NCBI RefSeq assembly: GCF_025961225.1
Contig: NZ_JAOQNG010000010.1
Coordinates: forward strand, 1,602,501 to 1,666,500
Reading direction: 5' to 3'
Length of the DNA stretch: 64,000 bases
Origin: Azospirillum canadense
GTDB lineage: Bacteria > Pseudomonadota > Alphaproteobacteria > Azospirillales > Azospirillaceae
Shown: one piece after another, positions 25,276 to 34,281 of the stretch
Position numbering within the stretch: position 1 is the stretch's first letter
How the letters are laid out: every line of letters starts with the position of its first letter
Position numbers and translations under genes: made by a program
The notes under the pieces: model-generated
Told to the model about the DNA's origin: nothing
Database searches by the model: none
The model's input: only the letters and a program-made list of their open reading frames with translations

Positions 25276-25839
25276 ATTATTCAGCGCGCAGCGGTCCAGC
25301 CAGACCTCCAGGGCGGCGAACAGCGCGACGGCGGCGTCGCAGGCCTCCGCCGTGGCGGCGGGCTCCGCCAGATCGCGTTCCAACTGGGCGAGCAGGTCCC
25401 GCCAGCGTCCAGCCATGTCGATCCCGGCCGACGCCAGGAAGCGCGCGCCGCGAGTCGCGTCGAAACCCAGCGCGCGCGTGACGTTCGGCAGCATGGCGCG
25501 CCCGCCGTGCGCGGATCCGTCCAGCACATAGCGCGCGGCCAGCCGTGCCGCGGGACGGTCGAGGTCCGGCAGTCCATCCGCGACGGGCAGCGCGTCGGCG
25601 TCGAGCCCCAGGTCGGCGAGGTCGGCGCGCAACAGCGCCAGCCGCTCCCCCACCCGCTTCTCCGGCCCGCCCAGCGCCCGTTCCATCGGGGCGTTGAAGC
25701 CGTGCAGCGCGACCAGCGCCGCGCGGTAGCCGTCGACCGTGATGTCCGGGCTGGTCAGCGGGCGCAGGATCGCCGCTTTGTCCAGCCGGTCGTGAATCGG
25801 CTGGGTCGCCGCGCGTAGCGCGTGCCGTACCGGTCCCAT
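25246..25839 (-). CDS. Biliverdin-producing heme oxygenase
   Basis: A 197-residue all-helical heme-degrading enzyme. It has the proximal-histidine helix ATQPIHDRLD near residue 16, ALHGFNAPMERAL, and the distal-helix segment YVLDGSAHGGRAMLPNV. It cleaves heme to biliverdin, CO and iron, either for iron recovery or for a phytochrome chromophore. No phytochrome or heme-uptake gene is beside it. The last nine residues (PLPAGERVG) and the stop codon are encoded by the palindromic repeat, so the natural C terminus has probably been replaced. GGGAG precedes the ATG. Confidence 0.87.
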   Translation of the reverse strand: MGPVRHALRAATQPIHDRLDKAAILRPLTSPDITVDGYRAALVALHGFNAPMERALGGPEKRVGERLALLRADLADLGLDADALPVADGLPDLDRPAARLAARYVLDGSAHGGRAMLPNVTRALGFDATRGARFLASAGIDMAGRWRDLLAQLERDLAEPAATAEACDAAVALFAALEVWLDRCALNNPLPAGERVG

Positions 25840-25884
25840 GAATGCTCCCGTCGGGTGTGGATGGATGAAGTCTAGCGGAGTCGG

Positions 25885-27744
25885 TCAGGTGGGGGCGAGG
25901 ACTTCGGGCACCGGCTCCGGCCCCTGCGAGGACTCCTGCTGGCGCGCCCACAGCGCGGCGTAGGCGCCGGCGCGAGCGAGCAGTTCGCCGTGCCGGCCGC
26001 GCTCGATCACCCGGCCGGCCTCCAGCACCAGGATCTCGTCGGCGTCGATCACCGTGGACAGGCGGTGGGCGATGACCAGCGTCGTGCGCCCGCGGCTGAC
26101 CTCGCGCAGGTTGGCCTGGATTTCCCGCTCCGTGTGGGTGTCGAGCGCGGAGGTCGCCTCGTCGAACAGCAGGATGCCGGGGTTCTTCAGGATCGTGCGG
26201 GCGATGGCGACGCGCTGCTTCTCGCCGCCGGACAGCTTCAGCCCGCGCTCGCCCACCGTGGTCTCATAGCCGTCGGGAAGCGCCATGATGAAATCGTGGA
26301 TGTGCGCCAGCCGCGCCGCCCGCTCCACCTCCGCCGGGCCGGCGCCGGGGCGGCCATAGGCGATGTTGTAGTAGACGGTGTCGTTGAACAGCACCGTGTC
26401 TTGCGGAACGATGCCGAGCGAGGCGCGCAGCGACTCCTGCGTCACCGCGCGGATGTCCTGCCCGTCGATCAGGATGCGGCCCTTCGACACGTCGTAGAAG
26501 CGGAACAGCAGCCGGCTGATGGTCGACTTGCCGGCGCCCGAGGGGCCGACAATGGCCACCGTCTTGCCGGCCGGCACGGTGAAGCTCACCCCTTTCAGGA
26601 TCGGCCGGCGCGGGTCGTAGCCGAACTCCACCCCCTCGAACCGCACCTCGCCGCCGGTCACCGCCAGCGTCGGGGCGCCGGGCCGGTCGGCCACCTCCCG
26701 GTCCACCGACAGCAGCTTCACCATCGATTCGATGTCGGTCAGCGCCTGCTTGATCTCGCGGTACACCACGCCGAAGAAGTTCAGCGGCTGGTAGAGCTGC
26801 AAGAGGTAGGTGTTGACCAGCACGAAGTCGCCGATCGTCATGGAGCCGTTGACGATGCCCCGCGCCGCCATGCCCATGACCACGGCCAGCCCCAGGGAGA
26901 TGATCGCCGACTGGCCGATGTTCAGCAGCGACAGGCTGCGCTGGCTCTGCACCGCCGCCTGTTCGTAGGAGGCGAGTGCGGCGTCGTAGCGGCGCGCCTC
27001 GTGCTGCTCGTTCCCGAAATACTTGACCGTCTCATAGTTCAGCAGGCTGTCCACCGCCTTGGTGTTGGCCTTGCTGTCGGTCTCGTTCATGGCGCGGCGG
27101 AACTGGATGCGCCATTCCGACACGAAGAAGGTGTAGGCGATGTAGCCGAACACCGTGACGAAGGTCGCCAGCGCGAACCAGCCGTTGAACATCCGCCACA
27201 GGATGATGCAGACCAGCCCGATCTCCACCAGCGTCGGCACAATGGAGAACAGGGCGTAGCGCAGCAGGGCCTCGATCGCGCGCGTGCCGCGCTCCAGCGA
27301 CCGGGTAAGGCCGCCGGTCTGCCGTTCCAGATGGAAGCGCAGGGACAGCGCGTGCAGGTGCTGGAACACCGACAGCGCCACCTTGCGGATCGTGCGCTGG
27401 GCAACGGAGGCGAAGACCGCGTCGCGCAGTTCCGCGAACACCAACGACAGCACGCGCGCCAAGCCATAGGCGACGATCAGGCCGATCGGGATCGCCACCG
27501 CCGCACTGACGTTTCCGCCGCCCAGCGCGTCGACCGCCCGCTTGTAGAAAATCGGCACGTAGACATTGGCCGCCTTGGCCCCGACCAGGAGCACGAGCGC
27601 CAGGACCACGCGCACCTTCGTCTCCAGCGAGTCGGCCGGCCAGAGATAGGGCACGAGCGAGCGCAGCGCCCCCAGGTCGCCGGTGCTGGTCGCGGCCTCG
27701 GCGTAGGACAGTGCTGGGCCCGTGGGTTGGGAACGGCGGCGCAT
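25885..27744 (-). CDS. Atm1/HMT1-type ABC transporter, fused permease and ATPase
   Basis: A 619-residue inner-membrane half-transporter. Residues about 45-340 form six membrane helices. The ATPase domain has Walker A GPSGAGKSTISRLLFRFYD, signature LSGGEKQRVAIAR and Walker B ILLFDEATSALD. Motifs RSLERGTRAIEALLRYALF and NYETVKYFGNEQHEARRYD are characteristic of the mitochondrial Atm1/ABCB7 family, which exports glutathione-linked sulfur or metal species. It is separate from the iron-sulfur genes here. The gene is divergent from the chemoreceptor. Confidence 0.92.
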   Translation of the reverse strand: MRRRSQPTGPALSYAEAATSTGDLGALRSLVPYLWPADSLETKVRVVLALVLLVGAKAANVYVPIFYKRAVDALGGGNVSAAVAIPIGLIVAYGLARVLSLVFAELRDAVFASVAQRTIRKVALSVFQHLHALSLRFHLERQTGGLTRSLERGTRAIEALLRYALFSIVPTLVEIGLVCIILWRMFNGWFALATFVTVFGYIAYTFFVSEWRIQFRRAMNETDSKANTKAVDSLLNYETVKYFGNEQHEARRYDAALASYEQAAVQSQRSLSLLNIGQSAIISLGLAVVMGMAARGIVNGSMTIGDFVLVNTYLLQLYQPLNFFGVVYREIKQALTDIESMVKLLSVDREVADRPGAPTLAVTGGEVRFEGVEFGYDPRRPILKGVSFTVPAGKTVAIVGPSGAGKSTISRLLFRFYDVSKGRILIDGQDIRAVTQESLRASLGIVPQDTVLFNDTVYYNIAYGRPGAGPAEVERAARLAHIHDFIMALPDGYETTVGERGLKLSGGEKQRVAIARTILKNPGILLFDEATSALDTHTEREIQANLREVSRGRTTLVIAHRLSTVIDADEILVLEAGRVIERGRHGELLARAGAYAALWARQQESSQGPEPVPEVLAPT

Positions 27745-27951
27745 GGGGAGGGATTCCGGTCGGCAAGCGGTTGAACGGCGGCGCTCCTAACCTAGGGGCA
27801 AGGGGCGCCCGCGCAAAGGGCGGCGGGGCCCGCGCATCGCTGCCTTGCGGTCCCGAGGAAAAACATTACGAAATTTGAGGGAACGTAAAGACACTTGAAA
27901 CATGTGGGTCCTATCCTCGGCGGGTCATCCTACGCTGGGATTCATTCGATC

Positions 27952-30393
27952 ATGCAGAACGCCAGCTTTTCCGGCCGCTTCCGGGTCGGGACCCGAATCT
28001 ACACGGGCTTCCTCCTCGTGCTTGCGCTGCTTGCCCTGGTCGTGGGCGTCGGGGTACGGGCGCTGTCCGTCACCAGCGCGGACGTCGACCGCTACGTCGC
28101 CATCTCCGACAACTCGCTCCGCGTGACGGAGATCGAAGTGCTGGTCGGCGAGATGCGACGTAACGTCATCAGCTACAACGCCTCCGGCGACCGCGCGCTG
28201 ATCGAGCGCGTCAAGGACACCCAGAAGACGCTGGAACAGGAGTTGCGGGCTGCGCGTGATGCCACGCTCGATCCCGGTCGCCGCGCCATGATCGAGCGGA
28301 TGATCCAGCATTTCGAAAGCTACCGCGCCAACTTCGGCAAGCTGGTGGAGATGCGCGAGAAGCGCGACCGCCTGATCGTCGAGCAGATGAACCCCACCGG
28401 CACCAAGGCGCGGGAGAACCTGACGCAGATCATCCAGTCGGCCATGGCCGACGGCGACATGGAAGCCGCAGCACTCGCCGGCGTCGCCCAGGAGAAGCTG
28501 ATGCTGGCGCGGCTGAGCGGCCAACGCTTCCTCAGCGACCCGTCCCAGAAGCTGGTGCAGGAGGTCAAACAGCGCAACGACGCCTTCAACGACGTCATCC
28601 GCCCGCTGGCGGAGCGCCTGCACAACCCGACCCGCAAGCGGCTGGCCCAGGAGGCCGACCAGCTGTCCGACCGCTATGTCGAGTCTTTCGAGCAGGTCGC
28701 GGCGCTGGTCACCGCCACGCAGGATCTCGCGTCCAACACCATGGCGAAGGAAGCCTCGGAGTTCGGAGAGCTGGCCAACCGGACGGTCGATTCGCAGACG
28801 CAGGCACGCCGTGGCGTCCAGACGGAGATGCAGACGGGCATGGACCGCACCATGACCATCGACATCGCCCTGGCCGCGGCGGCGCTGCTGATCGGTCTGC
28901 TGGCGGCCTGGGCGGTGGCGCGGTCGATCGTGAAGCCGGTGACGGCGATGACCGGGACGATGACGGCGCTGGCCGGCGGCGACCTGGGCGTGACGATCCC
29001 GGCCCTGGCCGACCGTGACGAGATCGGGCGGATGGCGCAGGCGGTGCAGGTGTTCAAGGACAACGCCATCGAGAAGAAGGCGATGGACGAGGCCGAGCGC
29101 GCCCGCCTGGAGGAGGAACGCCGCGAGGAGGAAGCCCGGCGCGCCCGCGAGCAGGCCATCGGCGAGGAGATCGCCGCCCTGATCGACGGCGTGTCCAACG
29201 GCGACCTGTCGCGCCGGCTCGACCTGGCCGGCAAGGACGGCTTCTACAAGACCATGTCGCAGGGCATCAACCGCCTGACCGACACGGTGGAGGCGGTCAT
29301 CGCTGACCTCGGCGCCGTGCTCAGCGCGCTCGCCCAGGGCGACCTCAACAAGCGCGTCGAGCGCGACTACCAGGGCGCCTTCCAGACCCTGAAGACCGAC
29401 GTCAACGCCACCTCCGCCAAGCTGTCGGAGATCGTCGGCCAGATCACCCAGGCGGCGGAGACCATCGCGTCCGCCGCGGCGGAGGTGTCCACCGGCTCCG
29501 CCGACCTTGCCGAGCGCACGGAGCAGCAGGCCTCTTCGCTGGAGGAAACGGCGGCGAGCATGGAGGAACTGGGCGCCACCGTGCGCTCCAACGCCGACAA
29601 CGCCCAGCGCGCCAACACCATGGCCGCGGACGCCCGTTCCGCCGCGGAGTCGGGCGGCGGCGTGGCCGGGTCGGCGATCGAGGCGATGCGGCGGATCGAG
29701 GACGCCAGCCGCAAGATCACCGACATCATCGGGGTGATCGACGAGATCGCGTTCCAGACCAACCTGCTGGCGCTGAACGCCGCCGTGGAAGCCGCCCGCG
29801 CCGGCGACGCGGGCCGCGGCTTCGCGGTGGTGGCGCAGGAGGTGCGCAACCTGGCCCAGCGCTCCGCCCAGGCGTCCAAGGAGATCAAGAGCCTGATCCT
29901 GGACAGCGACAGCCAGGTGCGCGACGGCGTCGATTTGGTGAAGAAGGCCGGCGACGCGCTGGGCGGCATCGTGTCGGGCGTGCAGCAGGTCGCAGGCCTG
30001 ATCGCCGAGATGGCCGCGGCCTCCTCCGAGCAGGCCTCGGCGCTCGACGAGATCAACGCCACCGTCTCGCAGATGGACGAGATGACCCAGAAGAACGCCG
30101 CGCTGGTCGAGGAAACCACCGCCGCCGCCCAGGCGATGGCCGGGCAGGCGGGTGACCTGAAGACCCTGATCGGCTTCTTCAAGCTGGACCCACGCTCCGT
30201 CCAGGCCATCGCGGCCCAACAGCCCGCTCTCCAGCGGACGGGTGGCATGGCCAAGCCGTCGCCCACCGGCCGCAACGGCCGGCCCACCGCCAAGCCGGCG
30301 GCGAAGCCGCTCGCCCGGTCCGCTGGGTCCGGCGCTTCCGCCGCCGTGCTGAAGCGGAACACCAGCGAGGACGACGACTGGAAGGAATTCTGA
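27952..30393 (+). CDS. Methyl-accepting chemotaxis protein with HBM-like sensor
   Basis: An 813-residue membrane chemoreceptor. TM1 is at about residues 15-35 and TM2 at about 302-322. The long periplasmic region between them is helical, as in HBM (helical bimodular) sensors for small organic acids. HAMP-like helices at about 323-375 and again at about 410-500 precede the signalling domain. The hairpin tip EIAFQTNLLALNAAVEAARAG is at about 597. The final residues DDDWKEF match the WxxF-type pentapeptide that docks CheR/CheB methylation enzymes. A terminator follows. Confidence 0.94.
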   Translation: MQNASFSGRFRVGTRIYTGFLLVLALLALVVGVGVRALSVTSADVDRYVAISDNSLRVTEIEVLVGEMRRNVISYNASGDRALIERVKDTQKTLEQELRAARDATLDPGRRAMIERMIQHFESYRANFGKLVEMREKRDRLIVEQMNPTGTKARENLTQIIQSAMADGDMEAAALAGVAQEKLMLARLSGQRFLSDPSQKLVQEVKQRNDAFNDVIRPLAERLHNPTRKRLAQEADQLSDRYVESFEQVAALVTATQDLASNTMAKEASEFGELANRTVDSQTQARRGVQTEMQTGMDRTMTIDIALAAAALLIGLLAAWAVARSIVKPVTAMTGTMTALAGGDLGVTIPALADRDEIGRMAQAVQVFKDNAIEKKAMDEAERARLEEERREEEARRAREQAIGEEIAALIDGVSNGDLSRRLDLAGKDGFYKTMSQGINRLTDTVEAVIADLGAVLSALAQGDLNKRVERDYQGAFQTLKTDVNATSAKLSEIVGQITQAAETIASAAAEVSTGSADLAERTEQQASSLEETAASMEELGATVRSNADNAQRANTMAADARSAAESGGGVAGSAIEAMRRIEDASRKITDIIGVIDEIAFQTNLLALNAAVEAARAGDAGRGFAVVAQEVRNLAQRSAQASKEIKSLILDSDSQVRDGVDLVKKAGDALGGIVSGVQQVAGLIAEMAAASSEQASALDEINATVSQMDEMTQKNAALVEETTAAAQAMAGQAGDLKTLIGFFKLDPRSVQAIAAQQPALQRTGGMAKPSPTGRNGRPTAKPAAKPLARSAGSGASAAVLKRNTSEDDDWKEF

Positions 30394-30416
30394 TCGTTCC
30401 CTCCGCTCAGACGCGA

Positions 30417-30452
30417 AAAGGCCCCTCGTCCACCGGAACGAGGGGCCTTTTT
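30417..30452 (+). terminator. Terminator of the chemoreceptor gene
   Basis: AAAAGGCCCCTCGT pairs with ACGAGGGGCCTTTTT around the loop CCACCGGA. The stem is followed by a T-run and starts 24 bases after the stop. The flanking A-run also allows it to serve the converging SH3 gene. Confidence 0.9.
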
Positions 30453-30461
30453 CGTGGCGGC

Positions 30462-30506
30462 CGGCTCAGTTCGCCCCGGCTCAATTCGCGCCGGCTCAAT
30501 TCGCGA
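30462..30506 (-). repeat. Three 15-bp tandem repeats spanning a stop codon
   Basis: Copies at 30462-30476, 30477-30491 and 30492-30506 differ at one or two bases. Read on the minus strand each encodes Ala-Asn-stop in the frame of the SH3 lipoprotein gene, so three in-frame stop codons occur 15 bases apart. Confidence 0.9.
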
Positions 30507-30954
30507 TCGGCGCCGCCTCGATCTTGCGGCGCGGAGCGGCCTTGATGGTTGGGCCGGCGTTGTCGGTCGGCTTGGCAACCGTGGTCGTGGTGCCCTTCGT
30601 CGTCTGCACCGCGGTGCCGCGCAAGCGCAGCAGGTGCATGCGGACATAGGCGGTGGAGCCAGCGGCCTGGACCGCGACCCAATCGGTCCCGCGGGATCGG
30701 CCCACCACCTTCACCGGCACGCCCGGCGGGAAGGAGGCGACGATCGGCGCGCTGTTCGATGGTTGCGACCGCAGCTGGGTTGACTTGTCCGTCTCCCAGT
30801 CGCCGTACATCGGGTCGAGCCCCGGGCCGGAAGACTGAGGCGCCGTCTGCACGACCGGAGGCCGGGGCGCCCGGTCGCGCGTCCCGCAAGCGGTGAGCAG
30901 CACCGCGCAGCCAACGGCCACGGACAGGGAAAGCACTCGCAGATGCCGCGTCAT
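30496..30954 (-). CDS. SH3-domain lipoprotein
   Basis: A 152-residue exported lipoprotein. The signal MTRHLRVLSLSVAVGCAVL ends in the lipobox LTAC (Cys23). After a proline-rich linker, residues about 60-112 form a bacterial SH3 (SH3_3) domain (KSTQLRSQPSNSAPIVASFP, GVPVKVVGRSRGTDWVAVQ, STAYVRMHLL). Such domains bind peptidoglycan or partner proteins. The C-terminal 40 residues are low-complexity. The stop codon lies in a 15-bp tandem duplication. Confidence 0.82.
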   Translation of the reverse strand: MTRHLRVLSLSVAVGCAVLLTACGTRDRAPRPPVVQTAPQSSGPGLDPMYGDWETDKSTQLRSQPSNSAPIVASFPPGVPVKVVGRSRGTDWVAVQAAGSTAYVRMHLLRLRGTAVQTTKGTTTTVAKPTDNAGPTIKAAPRRKIEAAPIAN

Positions 30955-31089
30955 CTCAAGACCCTATGGAACAGCCCTATCGATCGCGCGACCATACAGG
31001 AAGCCGAGGCTTGAGCGCCACCGCGGTGCAGCACGCCCGCTATGCACTGTTTGTGGCATCAGCCGGTCGCAGCATCAGCGGGTCAGGGC

Positions 31090-31446
31090 TTACCCAAGCA
31101 CGCCCAGCTGCCACACGAAGAAGGTCGCCAGCGCCGCGCCGATGGTCAGCAGCTGCCGCCCGCCGGACGCCACACAGGCCAGCACGGCCACGGCGGCACC
31201 GACCAGCTGCGGGTTGCGCCAGGTCAGCTCCAGCCCCTCCCCATGCGGGGACAGGATCATCGGCACGATGATGGCGGTCAGCACCGTCACCGGAACGAAG
31301 CCCAACGCCTGCTTCAGCAGCGGGGGGAAGACGATCCGGTCGCCCAGGATGAACAGCGCGGCCTTCACGAAGACCGTCACCGCCGACATGCCCAGGATCA
31401 TGATGGTGTTCATCATAACGGTGTTGGTCAGGGCCGTGTCGTCCAT
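31090..31446 (-). CDS. azlD: AzlD-family branched-chain amino acid exporter subunit
   Basis: A 118-residue inner-membrane protein with four hydrophobic segments and the AzlD pattern (AALFILGDRIVFPPLLKQAL, FVPVTVLTAIIVPMIL). It forms the small subunit with AzlC for export of branched-chain amino acids or analogues. Its ATG overlaps the azlC stop (ATGA). Confidence 0.9.
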   Translation of the reverse strand: MDDTALTNTVMMNTIMILGMSAVTVFVKAALFILGDRIVFPPLLKQALGFVPVTVLTAIIVPMILSPHGEGLELTWRNPQLVGAAVAVLACVASGGRQLLTIGAALATFFVWQLGVLG

Positions 31447-32165
31447 CACGCGGTTTCCCCCACCCGTTCCCGGCTTCCCGCGTGCCAGCGCGACAGCGCC
31501 AGCCCCACCATCACCCCGGCGGTCACCGCCGCCATGAGACCGAGCTTGTAGGGCAGGTCCTGCCCCAGATAGGCAATGCTTCCCGCAGCCAGCGCGGCGG
31601 CGAAATGCGGCAGGCTGGCCAGCTGCGGCACCACGATGGCGATGAAGGTCGCGACCATCGCAAAATCGAGGCCGAGCGACTGCAGCTGCGGGAAGGCCGC
31701 CCCGAACAGCAGCCCAACCAGTGTCCACAGCTGCCAGTTCCCGTACATGGACAGGCAGGATCCCAGGAAATACCAGTGGCCCAGCGGCGCCCGCGGGTGC
31801 CGCTGGTAATAGCCGGCCATCACCGCGAAGGTCTCATCGGTCAGGAAGAACCCCAGCGTCCAGCGCCAGCGCGCCGGCAGATGCGCCACGTGCGGCAGCA
31901 GCGTGGCCGCGTAGAGCGCGTGCCGCAGGTTCACGATCAGCGTGGTCAGCCAGATCACCAACAGCCCCGCGTGCCCGGCCACCAGCCCGACCGCGATGAA
32001 CTGGCTGGACCCGGCAAAGACGCTCATCGACATCAGCTGCCCCTGCCATAGGGCGAGCGGACCCGCGGCCACCAGCGTGCCGAAGATCACGCCGAAGGGT
32101 GCGGCCCCCACCAGCATCGGCACGGTGTCGCGGGCGCCCGAGGCAAAGCTGGACAATCTGGTCAT
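31446..32165 (-). CDS. azlC: AzlC-family branched-chain amino acid exporter subunit
   Basis: A 239-residue inner-membrane protein with about seven hydrophobic segments. It has the AzlC signatures PFGVIFGTLVAAG, FAGSSQFIAVGLV, LIVNLRHALYAATLLPH and FFLTDETFAVM. It pairs with azlD immediately downstream. No Lrp/AsnC-type regulator is adjacent. The start at 32165 is an ATG; the open frame continues upstream without coding character. Confidence 0.92.
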   Translation of the reverse strand: MTRLSSFASGARDTVPMLVGAAPFGVIFGTLVAAGPLALWQGQLMSMSVFAGSSQFIAVGLVAGHAGLLVIWLTTLIVNLRHALYAATLLPHVAHLPARWRWTLGFFLTDETFAVMAGYYQRHPRAPLGHWYFLGSCLSMYGNWQLWTLVGLLFGAAFPQLQSLGLDFAMVATFIAIVVPQLASLPHFAAALAAGSIAYLGQDLPYKLGLMAAVTAGVMVGLALSRWHAGSRERVGETA

Positions 32166-32392
32166 CGTCAAACGGCGGTGGTGGTTCGGAACAGCGTCGG
32201 GTTGCGGACCATAGCGCTGCGAAGGCTGGACCGCCCGAACTTTATTGTCCGGGTACAAGTCGTGCCCGTCCGCGCGAACGCGGCCTTTGCGTACAAAATG
32301 CCGCGCACGAACTGTCGAAAGATATTCCCGCATTTGCGCTATTTCTGATCGATATGCGCGTATTCGCGCTGCCATCCGGATAACTTGTTCGC

Positions 32393-32730
32393 ATGAAGAC
32401 TCCGTTCAACAACAAGACCCGCTGGATCGACGACGTGATCTGGCACCAGATTCCGCGCTCGGAGATTGAGCCGCGGCGCAAGATGACGAGGAGGTGGAGG
32501 CGACCTGCGGCGCGTCGGCCCCCGTCGTGCCGACCGGGCGGGCGGGCGACTGCTTCCTGGCCGACAATGTGGGCATGCACAAGGCCTTGCAGCCGACGCG
32601 CAGCGACCGGTTGATCTTCGTCACCGAATACACGCTGCTGCGCAACCGCTTCGGACCGCTGGAACCGGTGCTGCCGAATCCGGGCGGACGCTACGCCCCC
32701 TACATCGACCGGGTGTATCTCCGGAGTTAA
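32393..32730 (+). pseudogene. Remnant of a phytanoyl-CoA dioxygenase-like gene
   Basis: An ATG at 32393 opens MKTPFNNKTRWIDDVIWHQI and then runs into arginine-rich out-of-frame sequence. From about 32540 a different frame reads GDCFLADNVGMHKALQP, RLIFVTEYTLLRN and ends YIDRVYLRS. The HKALQP...RLIFVTEYTL segment looks like the end of the Fe(II)/2-oxoglutarate dioxygenase fold of phytanoyl-CoA dioxygenase-like proteins. Family members are over 200 residues; here an N-terminal piece is joined to a C-terminal piece with the middle missing and the frame shifted. Confidence 0.6.
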
Positions 32731-32800
32731 CGTTTCCGCGGCGGCCGGGATCCGTGGGGAGGCGTTTCCTTCTACATGGCTTTCCGGCACGCTGGTCGTC

Positions 32801-33457
32801 ATGAAGCCTGACTCCCCTTACGAGTTTCCCGTCTACACGGCCGGAGAGCGTGCGGCGGACACGGTCGTCCACGCCATCGGCGTGATCGCCGGTCTGATCG
32901 GCGCGTCCTGGTTGCTGATGGTCACGGCCGGGCGCGTGTCCGCGGCCGAGATGCTGTCGTTGGCGGCCTACGGCGCCGGGTTGATCGGAATGCTGACGGC
33001 ATCCGCGGCCTATCACCTGACGCCGCCGGGGCGGCGCAAGGAACGGCTGCGGAGGCTCGACCACGCGATGATCTTCGTGATGATCGCCGGCAGCTACACG
33101 CCCTTTGCGGTGAACCGGCTGGACGGCGGGCTGGGCACCGCGCTCTGCGCCGCGGTGTGGGGGGTGGCCGCCTTCGGCGTCTGGCTGAAGCTGCGCTTCC
33201 CCTTCCGGTTCGAACGGCTGGGCTTTGCCCTTTACCTGGGGCTGGGCTGGGCGGTGCTGTCGGTGGCGGAACCGCTGTGGCGGTCGCTGGCCCCCTCCAC
33301 CCTGCTGCTCCTGGCAGTCGGCGGGATCGTCTACACGGTGGGTGCGGTGATCCACACCTTCGAGCGGCTGCCCTACCATGTCCCGGTCTGGCACGCGTTC
33401 GTCGTGATTGCGGCGGCCTGCCATTTCGCGGCGGTGGCGGGCGAGTTCGTGACCTGA
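32801..33457 (+). CDS. Hemolysin III / PAQR-family membrane protein
   Basis: A 218-residue inner-membrane protein with seven hydrophobic segments. It has the HlyIII/PAQR zinc-site motifs: the first histidine in VVHAIGV, SAAYHL, LRRLDHAMIFVMIAGSYTPF and the C-terminal VWHAFVVIAAACHF. The bacterial family (YqfA, TrhA) affects membrane fluidity or lipid homeostasis; a toxin role is not implied. Confidence 0.92.
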   Translation: MKPDSPYEFPVYTAGERAADTVVHAIGVIAGLIGASWLLMVTAGRVSAAEMLSLAAYGAGLIGMLTASAAYHLTPPGRRKERLRRLDHAMIFVMIAGSYTPFAVNRLDGGLGTALCAAVWGVAAFGVWLKLRFPFRFERLGFALYLGLGWAVLSVAEPLWRSLAPSTLLLLAVGGIVYTVGAVIHTFERLPYHVPVWHAFVVIAAACHFAAVAGEFVT

Positions 33458-33529
33458 GGAAAGCCGCTGGCGGCCCGGCGCGGACGACGGTAGGATAACC
33501 ACAATTCGTATGTGGTGGAGCGCCGCGGG

Positions 33530-34270
33530 ATGGACACCAGAAGCAGCCTGCTGGACACGGTGAAGACCGTTGTCGTGGCCCTGTTGCTGGCCTTCGGGGT
33601 CCGGACCGCGGTCGCGGAGCCATTCCATGTCCCCTCCGGCTCCATGGAGCCCACCCTGCTCGTCGGCGATTTCCTGTTCGCCAGCAAGTTTCCCTACGGC
33701 TACAGCCATTTCGACCTGCCCGTGGGCCTGCCGCCCTTTACCGGGCGGGTGCTGGGACACCCGGCGCAGCGCGGCGACATCGTGGTCTTCCACCTGCCGC
33801 GCGACCCTGACCAGACCTACGTGAAGCGCCTGATCGGCCTGCCCGGCGACACGGTGCAGGTGATCCGCGGGGTGCTGCACATCGACGGCGCCCCCGTCGG
33901 GCTGGAACGGGTCGCCGACTTCACCGAGTCCGGCGAGGGCGGCATTGACCGGCGCATCCCGCACTACATCGAAACGCTGCCCAACGGCGTGCGCCACGAC
34001 ATCCTCCAGGACAGCCGCCTGACCGCGATGGACGACACGCCGCCCTTCCGCGTGCCGGAGGGGCATTACTTCATGATGGGCGACAACCGCAGCAACTCGC
34101 TGGACAGCCGCGTTCCAGCCGCGCTGGGCGGCGTCGGCTTCGTGCCGGCGGAGAACCTGATCGGGCGGGCCGACCTGCGGCATTTCTCCGTGGACTTCAA
34201 CGCGCGGCTGGACACGCCGTCGGGCTGGCTGAAGGCACTGCGGCTGGACCGGATCGGGCTGATCGGGTAA
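33530..34270 (+). CDS. lepB: Signal peptidase I
   Basis: A 246-residue membrane-anchored serine protease that cleaves export signal peptides. An N-terminal membrane helix (TVKTVVVALLLAFGV) precedes the catalytic serine in PSGSMEPTL (Ser38) and the general-base lysine in TYVKRLIGLPGD (Lys99); GDNRSNSLDSR follows. I chose ATG at 33530 because GGTGGAG lies 11 bases upstream; GTG at 33512 is possible. It is not with rnc and era, so it may be a second copy in the genome. Confidence 0.95.
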   Translation: MDTRSSLLDTVKTVVVALLLAFGVRTAVAEPFHVPSGSMEPTLLVGDFLFASKFPYGYSHFDLPVGLPPFTGRVLGHPAQRGDIVVFHLPRDPDQTYVKRLIGLPGDTVQVIRGVLHIDGAPVGLERVADFTESGEGGIDRRIPHYIETLPNGVRHDILQDSRLTAMDDTPPFRVPEGHYFMMGDNRSNSLDSRVPAALGGVGFVPAENLIGRADLRHFSVDFNARLDTPSGWLKALRLDRIGLIG

Positions 34271-34281
34271 CCGCCGACCTC

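Noticed and set aside
30462..30506. CRISPR-like array
   Set aside because: The units are 15 bp and directly adjacent, with no spacers. I saw no array or cas gene anywhere in the window.
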